A model generated the notes under the pieces. That model did not search any database, had not been told where the DNA came from, and was given only the letters and a program-made list of their open reading frames with translations. The translations under genes and the position numbers were made by a program. Below are positions 22,020-32,268 of a stretch of DNA of 64,000 bases, in pieces (the first letter of the stretch is position 1; the number at the start of each line of letters is the position of its first letter). This stretch comes from Rusavskia elegans (lineage: Eukaryota; Ascomycota; Lecanoromycetes; Teloschistales; Teloschistaceae): NCBI GenBank assembly GCA_011316305.1, contig SAUG01000047.1, positions 62,001 through 126,000 on the forward strand. The letters are read 5' to 3'.

Positions 22020-24687
22020 TCACAATTCGACATTTTCAATCTCCTCTACCTCCTTCTCCTCAGGCTCATCCAAAAACGCCAACCCATCCATCGCCTTCCC
22101 ACCACACGCCTTCTCAAGCGTCAAAAACGCAAAATGCCCCCCCGTAACCGGCCTCGCCATGAAATGCGCCCCGGGCCAACCTCCCGTTCCCTCCGTCTCA
22201 TAGAGATCGGTGAAGGGGCGATCGGTCGTCGTCTCGTTGACCCATTTGGCCACGCTCTGGAGGATGTCACTCCGCACGGATTTGGACGTCACGGCCGCGG
22301 CGAAGAATTCCCAGTCGGATTTGGTGTACAGGTGGCGGCTGTCTAGTGGGAGGCCGTAGGTTTGACGGACGGCGTCGTACCAGGTTGATTGGATTTTGTA
22401 GACGTTGTGGGGGACGAAACCGGTTTTGGGGGATGCGGGTTCGTGTGGTTTGCTCTCTGAGGGGGTGAGAGGCTTTTGCTCGCTATCGTGTTTGAGGGGA
22501 GATGGGGACTCAGAGGAAATGCCCTCGAGATGGAAGCAGAGCAATGTATCGGCGTAGAGGTTGTAGAGCGTTGTCCAGCTTCCATACCAGTGATAGGCAA
22601 GCTTGGCGTGTGAGCCATCTCTGGATATACCGTATTTTTCCCATTTGGCGACGTAGGTTTCGGAGATGTTCTTGTAATACTTGTGGTCTTCTTTATTGTC
22701 GACAGTCTCCGAGATTTGGCTCATAGCTTTGATACCGAGGATACCCTTGAGGGCAAGATTCGTCTGGAGTTGTAATGGGCCTGCAAAGTCATCCGTGGAG
22801 AGTTGGAAGTGCGGTCGTAAGGAAAACTCAATGAGGTAACTGGTCCACTGTTTCCATAGTCGATAGCTCTTGGTGACCCATTTCTTGGCTTGCTTCAAAC
22901 CTTTGGTTGAGCCTCCCCAACTGTCATCAAGACCAAAGACGCCATCTCTTGTCTCAAGATTGTTCAATGAGAATGCACTGGTTGCAGGATTCGGATCAAA
23001 GTGAGAACCTCCAAGATTTGACCAGACCGAGCCGGCAGCGGCGCCAGTATCGTATATGAGACTGTTGACGAGGGCAAGACCCATGATTAAGATGTTACCG
23101 CACTCCTCGACAGGCATGTACTCGTCCCTTCCGTCGGCGTGTCCGGTCGCATTCGGGAAATGATAACCAAGATCGTGCATGGCGTACTTATTGGGATATT
23201 GCCCACTCAACATGTGTTCGATGAGAGGTTCCAGGAGATACGCCAGCCATCGTGGGTTGGTATACAAAAAGAAGGGAAACGAAGGGAAGATGACATCAAT
23301 TGTCTGGAAGTTGCCATTTGATGAGATTTCCTTCATGAACAAAATTGGATCGTCTGGTGTACCTGCAAAGACCGTCGCCCCCATGACTTGGCGGGCCGTG
23401 AGGGCAACAATGTCGACATAGTCATCCGAACCAGACTTGTAGGCATCTATAGCCAGCTGAGCCGAGTAGTTGGTGGCAAGGCTGGCTGCTGTGTCGTAGT
23501 CCAAGTAGTGAAAGTCGAGCAAGTCTCTGACCGAGCTGAACCATGAGGCCCAGAGTGGTCGCATGAAGGTCAGCCCACGAGCTGAAGCAAACTGTGCCAC
23601 AGGGTTCTGGATAAGGGCTATACTGAACATAACACTGTCGGTCGCTGGCGTAGAATCAGATGTTGACGAGTTGAGCTTGAAGGGCTTTGAAAATGCAAAG
23701 ATGGGCTCATCCTCCATGATACCACGAAATTCATCGTCAATCTCGTTCTGTAAGGTACCTGTTCGAGCGAAGCGTGGCCGTACTATACCTGAGGTTCCTG
23801 CCTCATGGCGTAGGTCCTGTTTTTTGTCAATAGAGGGACTTGTTTGCAAGCACCTTTTGGGCTTACCGATGGACCGGTGAAATGCAATGTTCCCCATTCA
23901 GCTTGATCTCGCTCCTCGGACAGAAGAAGCTCGGTCTCCCTGCGGATTTGCCACGTTTTCAGACCCTTGTCACTTTTGCCCAGCTGTTGATGAGCCAGTT
24001 CCCACATGATCTGGCTTCCCCGATTGCCGCTGACCCATTGCCCGTTGAGATCGACGTAAAGATTGATATTGAAGCTACCCTTGACATGTACAGTCATGTA
24101 GGACGCAGGGATCGATTGACGGAGGGTTGATGTAGGCGTTATGGGCGAAAGGAACGAAAGGGTCAGCTCGACAGGCTTCGTAGACTTGGATAGCGACTGT
24201 GGAGCTGGAATCGAATATGTAAAGTTGGTGGTTGATGCATCGAATTGGGCACCGAGGTATCCAGGGAAAGAAATATTGTACCTTGGCCGGATAGATTAGG
24301 TTGGGTTAAGCTGGTCTAGAGAAGATAGGACAGACTCTGGATGCACATCGAGCGACAAGGAGTCCTGGGGCCTGCCCAGCAACGGATACACTTTATCAGA
24401 GCCGGGCACTGAGGCCATGATGGAGAAGCCGATCTGGAAAGAGGGATTTGATCAGCCATTGAGTCGATTCAGCCTCCGGAAGCACAAGCGGCGAGCTTGT
24501 CAACAAGTAAGTGACAACATACCCGTTCTCCAGTCCAGAACATAGGCCACTCGTGCCATGGCGGCTGCCTCGCATCTCCCAGCCAGGTACTCAAGTATGG
24601 ATTTCGTACGATCAAAGGAAGGACAGGAGGGGTGAGCTTCGATGCTAGTGTCGAGCCAGCGACAACAGCAAGAATGAGCCAGCGCAT
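22020..24687 (-). CDS. gtaA: Secreted glutaminase, GtaA family
   Basis: GtaA-type enzymes of aspergilli are extracellular and hydrolyse glutamine to glutamate and ammonia. Model: 24687-24523, 24433-24357, 24281-23867, 23816-22020; 817 residues. The first exon begins MRWLILAVVAGSTLAS, a signal peptide, then PPVLPLIVRNPYLSTWLGDA, the family N-terminus. Further conserved pieces are VYPLLGRPQDSL, FPGYLGAQFDAS, DEFRGIMEDEPIFAF, YFPFFLYTNP-like FPSFPFFLYTNP, AMHDLGYHFPNATGH, MPVEECGNILIM and NLALKGILGIKAMSQI (DUF4965/DUF1793 regions). Intron 1 (89 bp) and intron 3 (50 bp) are standard. Intron 2 (24356-24282) is inferred: it removes an in-frame TAA at 24298-24296 but its donor reads GTCGCT. If that intron is not spliced, the gene is broken. 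Confidence 0.88.
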
Positions 24688-25763
24688 AGTCAATCCAATT
24701 CGTTCAAGCTACTCAAGATTAGCGGAGATGATATTGACAAGCAGCGCGAATCGTGTGCGTCAAGTAGACCAGCGGAACAAGCATGTACAGCTGCGATGGG
24801 AGCAAATGAATCATCTCCCCCGCAACGCATGGATCCCCCACGCCTTCTCCACGCCGCGAGATCTGTGGGGTTAAATCGTAGCTTCCCGCGTAAATTATAC
24901 GCTGAATAAGCGAGTGTACTTAATTGAGACGACATCTCCTGAAGCTGTAAACACCACTCAGATACTACCTCGCTGATCTTGCCTGTGACCCCAAGATGGC
25001 CATGAACTGATGCTGACCTGATACTGGAAAGCTATGTGATGCTCTCTGAGGTATCTTGGACCGGGTCAGTTGCCGTCTCGCGCCGAGCTAGGTCCTTTGC
25101 TCTCTCCTTTTGCTATGAGATATTGTATCTTGTAAGAGGATCTGACTTGCACCTGATCACTTGCGATTGTCGCTTCGCTGTATTTTTAGGTATTGCAAGG
25201 GCCCTATTTTGTCATGGGGAAAACTTGGCTGCGGATATGAAAAGACGGTTGTGCCAAGACGAAGGAAATGCCTAACCCAGCTGGATGTGCAACATGGATC
25301 ATCTCAGACTTCATGCCACCAAATATTCTACACCAAGCACACTTGGACAAGCTCTCAAAGGTGGCCACATACCGCGGTATCCCTCGACAGCAAGTGTGGC
25401 TTTGTAAAAAAAAAAGAGACCAAAAAGATGGGCTGTAGTCAGAGCGAAGCTGTAATTGAAGCTTGGATGCTCTTCGTGCGGGCCACCTCCCCGTCAATTG
25501 CCTCTGGCTCCGAATGCATATTCGTGGTATATAAAGGTTACTCATCCTGTTTCTGGCCATGAACGATTTACTCGGCGCCATTGCTATACATCAAGTTCGT
25601 GCTGCCACGATATCTGAGCGATGGAATGCCGTCAGACTCCGTATGGATCAGATGGATGCCTTTCGTATCACTGACAAGAGCCGCGAGCAGATCACTTCTC
25701 TCAATTGTCACAGACTCTAGTTTGCTGCACACAGCTACTGATTTCCTTTTCTTGTTCGAATGG
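24688..25763. other. Intergenic region upstream of gtaA
   Basis: Holds the gtaA promoter and the 3' flank of the next minus-strand gene. An A-run occurs near 25408. Several short frames are present but none is convincing. Confidence 0.45.
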
Positions 25764-26799
25764 CTACATAGTTTCCTCGTCTTCTTCAAAGCCAGCACGC
25801 AAGACAGGCTCTGGAGCCATGTCGTCCATGTCCGAAACAGGATCCTTCACCTCGTCTAAGGCTTGACAGGCGACAGACTCTGGACCCACGTCATGGATAC
25901 CATGCTCGTATGCCTCCTCAACCTTCACACTCCCCAATCCCAATACTAGCTTCAGCTGCCTCGACATATTGTCTTTGTTATTGTTGTTGTCAGCATGCCC
26001 TTGCATGTCCTTGCCCTCATTGGCAGGAACCCCAAGAGTATCAAGCGAGACGGGCTCTGGTAGCCCAGATGCGTCGCGTATACCTCCTGCCGCCAGTTCA
26101 TGCTCCGTTTGATCAACATCCATCTCCATCGAAGCACCTCCAGACGCATCCGCTCCTGATTTGGTACCCTTCTTGGCTTTCGGTCCATCGATGTTCTTTG
26201 CTGCCCACTTCCTTCGTGCGGATACGGAATGAGGTGGCTCGACTTCCCACCAATCCTTCAGATTCGAAGTTGTCCCCCGAGCCTGCTTGGCAGCCTTCAT
26301 CTCGTCCAGGAATCGCTTGATAGTGGCGTTGGCGTTTTCGCATTGCTCCGATGGTGTCCAGTCATAACCATCCCCTTGGCGAGTCCACTTGACAAAATCC
26401 GCAACGCCGTCTTGGGTCACCCCTCCCTTGTCGAGCTTACGCCGCTCATTATTCAGCCAGCGACGCGCTTGGAGCATGGCCCACTCTGTGGTCTCTGTAC
26501 AGTATAGGTGAGCGGTCTTGCTGGTTCGGAGCACTGAAGACAAGGATGTTGAGGAGTATAGTGCAATGCTTACGTCTATTACCCACTAGCCTATGTTGTT
26601 TGGGTACTCTTTCCTGTTCGGGGACATCTCCAGCCTCTACCTTCGCTGCTTCACGAGCTACCCGTTTGGCTTCGCGGGACTTTCGTTCTCGTTCTCCACG
26701 TGCGGCTCGTTTCTTCGCCTTGCGCTCGGCTTGCTCCATCGTGCGGTTGGGGATGTGGGATTCGTGCCCAGTGGCATCGTCTTCGTGACTGCTGGTCAT
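25764..26799 (-). CDS. Paralogue A of an unrecognised two-exon gene family
   Basis: Family not recognised. Model: 26799-26574 and 26494-25764, a 79-bp intron GTAAGC..CAG in phase 1, 318 residues. Exon 1 is strongly basic and helical (RKAKKRAARGERERKSREAK) and could act as a nuclear signal or nucleic-acid contact. Exon 2 begins with the family core: WAMLQARRWLNNERRK, then DKGGVTQDG, FVKWT, an Ala/Lys-rich helix (FLDEMKAAKQARG) and DWWEVEPP. The C-terminal half is acidic and probably disordered, with a run of Asn near DNNNNKDN. Genes B and C downstream repeat the core. The acceptor at 26495 was chosen over two neighbours because it gives the same phase and joint as gene B. A DNA-related role is only a guess from the basic arm. 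Confidence 0.75.
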
Positions 26800-27748
26800 A
26801 TTGACAGTAGATGAGAAGTATGAGGTTTCGAAGCCAGGGAACGCGATAGAGAGTGTTCTTGGTAGATGATCACATTGAAGAAATCAGGCCTCAAGATAGG
26901 CAGTTATCCCGCTTTTCGGTTGTTCACGATATATGTGTTGATTGGCAATAGTGTTGATATGAAAGCTTCCTACATCGCTACCTCGAACCTTTCGCCTCGA
27001 GACCGCGACTGCTTCTTGTGCAAACTTGAGCGTCGCAAAGAATACGTGGCGGTGATGTGTGTACATCAGAGACTCCTCTACTAGTCGCAGGCATGGTCAA
27101 ACCTGACTCAAACTCCGACATTGTTGTCCCCAAGAGGAAAATGGCAAAAAAGAGTCCAAAAGGTGGTGGTCGCCGTGCGGCTCGAACCGACGACCTCCTA
27201 AAAGGCAAAAGATAACCACGGACTCGGGGCCTCATTTCTAGTCTGTATGAACTGAATTGAGAGTTAAAGTCTTCAATCACCCGAATTGAACTACCTCGCC
27301 CTGCAGCTATCTATACGTGAAAGTGCTCTTTCCCGGTATATAAAGCAACTTCCACAGACAAGATTTAAGTGGCACGGAGTAGGTCACGCTATTAAGGACT
27401 CGGCGAACACCACCTTGTGGATGCCCTGTCAGACGACGTTTCCGACCTTATTTTGCTGCGCGTATCCGAGGGACAGCAACTTCCTGCACCAATGTCTGAG
27501 CTTGGACATGCCTCACGCGAACCCACCCGACTGCTTTTCGCTGAAGCCCACGACGGTATTGTTCGACCAGAATCTGTCAGTATTTTTTGCACGAAAAAAC
27601 TACACTGGAGCACTCCTCACCAATTGCGATAAAAAACGATTGTGCCACCAATCAATTGTTCAGCTACTCGACTAAAATAGCTCTATCCGATGTCTTCCAA
27701 GTCTTGCTAATTTGCACGAGACCACCGTTATGGTGTCAATATCCAATC
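26800..27748. other. Interval between paralogues A and B
   Basis: Apart from a tRNA-like relic at about 27155-27232, no gene was recognised. It contains the promoter of A and the 3' flank of B. Confidence 0.45.
27155..27232 (-). tRNA. tRNA-like relic (probable pseudogene)
   Basis: The minus strand carries a good internal B-box (GGTTCGAGCC at about 27188-27179), an A-box-like GTGGTTA about 35 bases upstream, and T-runs downstream that could end Pol III transcription. A CCTTTTAGG hairpin lies where an anticodon arm would be. The acceptor stem pairs only partly and the T stem is disrupted, so a working tRNA is unlikely. The anticodon is not assigned. Confidence 0.3.
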
Positions 27749-28629
27749 CTAGAACCGGACACCTCCCTCAGCGTCCAAATCAGCACCTGATTCCTCCGAG
27801 CCACCGCGCGGGACTTGCTCCAAGGTCATACTGCTGGATTGACATCCATCTTTCACTTCGCAGCCCGATAACTTGGGTCCCCTCAGCACCATGTCGCCAG
27901 AAATGCCACGGTGCGGGCCCATCTCCAATCCCTCCATCCTCTCAACCGCCATGCCACCGTTCTCATCACCATCACCATCGCCATCACCATCACCATCATC
28001 ATTACGATCGTCAAGCACGATAGCAGTCTCAGCATCCAGCCCGCGCTCCCCTAATCCCTTGCTCTTCACCGCGAGCACACCATTCTCCCTGACCAACTTC
28101 CAATACTCTTTACCGGGATTCAGTTTCCCTGTTCGTTCCTGATAGCTTGGTTCTCTCTTCCACCAATCCACCAACTCACTGCTCGTTCCCTGCTCCTTCG
28201 ACGCAGCCTCCCACTCAGCCATAAAGCGATCTTTCCCTTGCTCCGCGTCTGGTGCCAAGGTGATGCGTCCTCCGCCTGCGGGCTCCTTCGACCACGCGGA
28301 AAGAGCGTAAAAGCCTTCCTGGGTGATTCCGCCTTTATCTTCTTTGCGCTGCTCGTTCATCATCCAACGGCGCAATTGACCCATCTTGATACCATGGGGT
28401 TCTGTAAGTAACAGAGAGACGCGTTAGGACGTTTATGTTTGCTTTTATTTTGTTTCTCCGACTCACCAGGTCTCTTTGGGTAATTCCTCTTGATCCATTC
28501 TTTGTGTTTGCGGTTCTTTCGGTGCGCCCGTTCTTTAGCTAATGCAGCTCGCTGAGCGGCGACGTCGTCATCGGGATGCTGTTGCGGATCAAGGGGTGCG
28601 GATCCATTGTTGCGCTGAGCGCTGACCAT
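27749..28629 (-). CDS. Paralogue B of the unrecognised two-exon family
   Basis: Family not recognised; homologous to gene A. Model: 28629-28467 and 28401-27749, a 65-bp intron GTGAGT..CAG in the same phase as A, 271 residues. Exon 1 is basic (RAHRKNRKHKEWIKRNYPKR). Exon 2 opens with MGQLRRWMMNEQRKEDKGG, then ITQEGF, an Ala-rich helix (FMAEWEAASKEQG), DWWKREP and ERTGK. The C-terminal half has an Asp-Gly run encoded by a short tandem repeat (27963-28003). The ATG at 28629 was preferred because it sits in CACCATGG; an in-frame ATG at 28680 would add 17 residues. It lies between A and the broken copy C, all on the same strand. Confidence 0.75.
27963..28003. repeat. Short tandem repeat encoding an Asp-Gly run in paralogue B
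   Basis: Imperfect catcac/catcgc hexamers; on the minus strand they encode alternating Asp and Gly. Confidence 0.8.
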
Positions 28630-29147
28630 GGTGACGAGGTTGGGGGATTTTGTTTGGAAGGAGAAATGATGAGACCACATTCATAGCCAAGTATGTGGGT
28701 GGGCACTAAGAATACTGTTGACTGTCCACAGTGTTGACATGCAGTCCAGATGTATTGTTCGATCTTCGAACTCGACGTCGACGACCTCTATCCTGGTGTC
28801 AATCTAACGATTCCATCAATCACATAGAGGACAAGATGATTCGACAACTCCAACCCGTGCAAAGACAAGGGAAGAAAAACACCAAGAACAGTTCAGCCCA
28901 CGACTCGAATCGATGCTCTCCCAAAGCCAAAAACATCGTCGCAATCTGGGAGTAAAACTCTCCTCAACCATATCATTCGAGCAATCACTCATTGGATATA
29001 TCTACAAGATGCGGGATGATTACTGGTGCTTATTCAAGTTTGGCATTCAAAGCCCTACAAAGTTTCCAGCTCTTCGGACTCATGACGAGACATTTGACAC
29101 CGCCCTCCCATCCTCTGTCCCAAGATCCGTCAGTTTTCCATCTCCTA
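28630..29147. other. Interval between paralogue B and relic C
   Basis: Contains the promoter of B. No gene was recognised. Confidence 0.45.
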
Positions 29148-29574
29148 TCATCCTCTCGCCAATAGCATCATTGTCGATTCCGCGTCCATTTCTACGGGAA
29201 CGCCGCTACTCCCCTCAACTCCAACATCACGGGCTATCCCGTTCTCCAACTCATTGATGAACGCTTTATTGTTCCCCGCGACCACGCTCTTTATCCCTCT
29301 TCACCCCTGTTCGCTCGAGCCAAGTCGGTCCGCTGGCCCACCAGACTTGTACACTACGTCTCCAGTCATGCTCCTTCCGCGCAGCTTTCAACTCTTCATG
29401 AAAGCGCTCTTTGGCTGGCTCGGCGTCTGCTGTCGTCCTACTCAACAATTGGTCTCCGCATGCCATTGTCTCTGTCCATTGAAAGAGATCTATGGATCCC
29501 CGCCAGGTGAATCCGCCGTTGTCGTCTTTTCGCTGCTCGTCCTTGAGCCATCGGCGTGCTTGGGTCATCGCCAT
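29148..29574 (-). pseudogene. Paralogue C, truncated and frameshifted copy of the family
   Basis: From an ATG at 29574 the frame gives MAMTQARRWLKDEQRKDDNGG, WRGS, LFQWT, an Ala-rich helix (FHEELKAARKEH), VWWASGP and ERTGV, matching genes A and B, and stops at 29266. In a second frame, from about 29275 to the stop at 29148, the text KAFINELENGIA and SSGVPVEMDAEST matches B (KLVRENGVLA) and A (SGGASMEMDVDQT). So homology continues past the stop with a shift of frame near 29273-29300. No basic first exon was found upstream. A short expressed protein of 102 residues is possible, but a decaying copy is more likely. Confidence 0.65.
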
Positions 29575-30186
29575 GGTTGGGTGGCTATGAGAGACGTAGG
29601 CGTTAGCATGTTCCAGGTGGAGGTTTTTTTGGAGGACAAGATTAATCGAGGCAGGCTGGCTAGGCTATCGCGACAATCCGTCGTCCGCGCTAAATTCTAT
29701 GCAGATACGGTGACGCGGCAAGACAAGCCTGCGGAACGAGGTGGCGAGTGATGAAGATGGGAAGCTGGAAGGGAGAAGCCCATAGCTGGAAAGGAAAAAA
29801 AAAAATCACGTTGCTGTATTTGTTGTGGATGGCAGGATTGCATGGACTGATTGTGAAGGATCTAGCATTGCACAGGGGTATTCATGGCGTGAAGAATATA
29901 GAGCTTCTGGTCGGCAAAAAGAAGGTGAGGTAGAAAGCTTTTTGATTGGCCTATGGGTTATGTCTCTACGATACCTACTCCTAGCTTTTTTTTAGTTCGA
30001 GCCCCAGAGATTCTGCAAGGAAGATTACGGCTCGAAGAAGATGGTCGAGAAAGGAAAAAGTTTTTTGAAAGGTCCTGTTCGTCGGAATTGCCTGACTGAT
30101 ATTCCTCGTCGTCCCCTTACTTGATATCATCCTAGTTTTTTCGGGCCTAATTTAGATCGAGTGAATCTCGTGCACTCGGCACGAGG
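29575..30186. other. Intergenic region between relic C and the Stm1-like gene
   Basis: Holds the 3' flank of the Stm1-like gene, with A and T runs near 29795 and 29985. The missing first exon of paralogue C was looked for here and not found. Confidence 0.45.
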
Positions 30187-31581
30187 CTATGAGCCTCCGA
30201 GGCTGGGGAAAGCGTTCTCGTCCGAGACGTTGACGGAGGAGTCACCACCGCGGCCTCCTCGTCCTCCACCGCGGTAACCGCCGTCAGCACGGAAGCCACC
30301 ATCGCCTCGGCCTCTGAATTCGCCGCGTCCTCTGCCGCCGCGGCCTCGATCACCTCCGCGTCCACGACCTCTTCCTCCACGATCGCCTCCTCGTTGAGCG
30401 GGCTCGGCGTGGCGGAAGTCGACGTCGATCATAGTTTTCTCCTTGCGCTGTTTTTCTCGCTTGGCCTTCTCGGCTTTGCCGGCGATGTAGTCGGCGTCTT
30501 CCTCGTCTTTGCTCAGGGGCTTCGCCTGAGCCCATTTCTTGTCCTGCTTACTGCCTTCGTTGGGTTTTCGGGCCGAGAGGACCGGGGCTCCGAGCTTGAG
30601 CTTCTTCTCGGCTTGCTCGGCTAGGTAGTCGGCGTAGGAGCGGCTGTTGTCCTCTGGCTCCGGTTCAGCTGCTGGTTGAGGTTCTCCAGCCGGTGCGGCG
30701 ACATCGGCAGTCGTATCACTTGCCTCGGCATCAATCGGCTTGATGGTTTCTGATGCAAATTGGGGTTCATTGGCTTTTTCCGCAGCTGCGTCCCAGCCTC
30801 CAGCAGACTCCTCGGCTTTGGCGATGGCTTCACCTGCTTTCTCGTCGTTCCATTCTGCGTCTCCAGAAGGCGCGCCCCATGATTGGTCGGCTTGTTTGAC
30901 GTGGTCGCTGGAAGAAGTGGTGTTAAAAAGAATTCGATAAAACGGAAGAGAATCGGATGTACTTCTGGTAGCCTCGTGTATGTCTATCATCGCGATTCCC
31001 TCGTCCACCTCTTCCTCCTCGCCCTCCGCGACCTCCACGTCCTTCGTAGTTGCCTTGAACTCGTCCTCCTCCGAGACGATCGCTATGGCGGTCCTGGCGT
31101 AGACCATCATCGGTGGGTTTACCGCGGTTGGTTATTGACCCAGCGTCACGGTCACGGAAAGCTAGTATACCATTAGGGTCTTATCTTGCTTGGTCGTCCG
31201 TTGTCCAAGAAGATAGGAGGGCGCTCGAATAAGGAGAACTGTATCTACCTTGGTCGTTGCCAGCAAAGCCACCTCGGCGTCCACCACGTCCACCACGTTC
31301 GCCACCAGTTGTGCCGCCGCGTGGTTCGTCTTTGGGTTTATCCGGAGCGTCACGTTTGCCAGCACGTCCCACCGGCTTGTCTGCAACCTTGGTCGGTGGC
31401 TCAGGCTCCTTGTCTGAGTCTTCGTCATGGTCGTTGCCTGAAGCCTCGAGTCAGCCAAGGCTATCCCAATTGAATAGAATGCAGACGTACCAAGAAGCTC
31501 GAAAAGATTCTAGGGGATCCGTGTAAGCATTGAGTGATTAGTCTTTGTGCTGGCTCTCACCTTCGATTTGACGTCCGACAT
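30187..31581 (-). CDS. stm1: Stm1-like RGG protein with hyaluronan/mRNA-binding (HABP4/PAI-RBP1) region
   Basis: Stm1/SERBP1-type proteins bind ribosomes and mRNA and protect idle ribosomes. Model: 31581-31561, 31509-31491, 31437-31249, 31161-30963, 30907-30187; 382 residues. The first two exons are only 21 and 19 nt and encode MSDVKSKNLFELLGND, the Stm1 N-terminal motif. Then come a Lys/Pro-rich arm, RGG-type repeats (RGGRGGRRGG), a variable part and the conserved block DQSWGAPSGDAEWNDEKAGE of the HABP4/PAI-RBP1 domain. A charged middle follows (AEQAEKKLKL, KAEKAKREKQRKEK), then a second RGG stretch ending DENAFPSLGGS. All introns have GT..AG ends (51, 53, 87 and 55 bp). Family assignment is strong; the micro-exons rest on conservation and frame. 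Confidence 0.88.
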
Positions 31582-32268
31582 GACGGCCGACTACCACTGC
31601 CTTCCGACGAAGGCCCCCTTTACTACCGCAACACTTTGTGTGGATGAGATTGAATGAGCGACAAGATCCTCCAGCAGGATCTTGTTTCGCTCCGGTCTGA
31701 TTCGCCTGGTCTGGTATAACAGGCCGCTGTGTCGTCGTAAATAGAAGGAAGTTTTGTGCGGTCGAAGTTTAGCGCCGATCTTTGGGACTAGCGCTTTCGG
31801 TAATCACAATGTCCGACGTAGCCGAAAAGATCTTGTTGCTATTTGATATTGGAGAACGTGACAAAGAATTACGCATATAAATCTCGTATTCAGCTGAGCA
31901 TTTGCATCAACCTCTAGCGGTCGTCGTCTATTTACAGGCTTGAGGCAGACGTTCAATTGCTTGCGATATGCACATTCGTAAGTGCTTTGGCTGATATGTT
32001 GCAGATATTAGGGCATTGCACAAGAGCTCTCCAACTGTTCCAACCCCTGTATATGCGTGGAATAAAGCTCAGCGCTACTGAAGCAATTTCAGCTTTATAT
32101 GAGTGAGTACCTTCATCAGTCATCAAATGCTTTTTGGTGGCCACCAACACCACGCTGCCAGAAGAAGCGATAGACTAAGGAAGGAAATCGCTTGAAAAAA
32201 CAAGCAACGTTGATAAATTAAGGCCACCCGTGCAAGGCGATTGGGCGGGAGTCCTGCGTTGGTGATCG
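31582..32268. other. Intergenic region upstream of the Stm1-like gene
   Basis: Contains its promoter and the 3' flank of the bZIP gene. No gene was recognised. Confidence 0.5.

Noticed and set aside
22020..22346. Plus-strand frame running into the 3' end of gtaA
   Set aside because: Antisense shadow; contains the TCA repeat and no recognisable protein.
29254..29751. Plus-strand 165-codon frame over paralogue relic C
   Set aside because: Antisense shadow of C; its sequence has no recognised similarity while the minus strand matches genes A and B.
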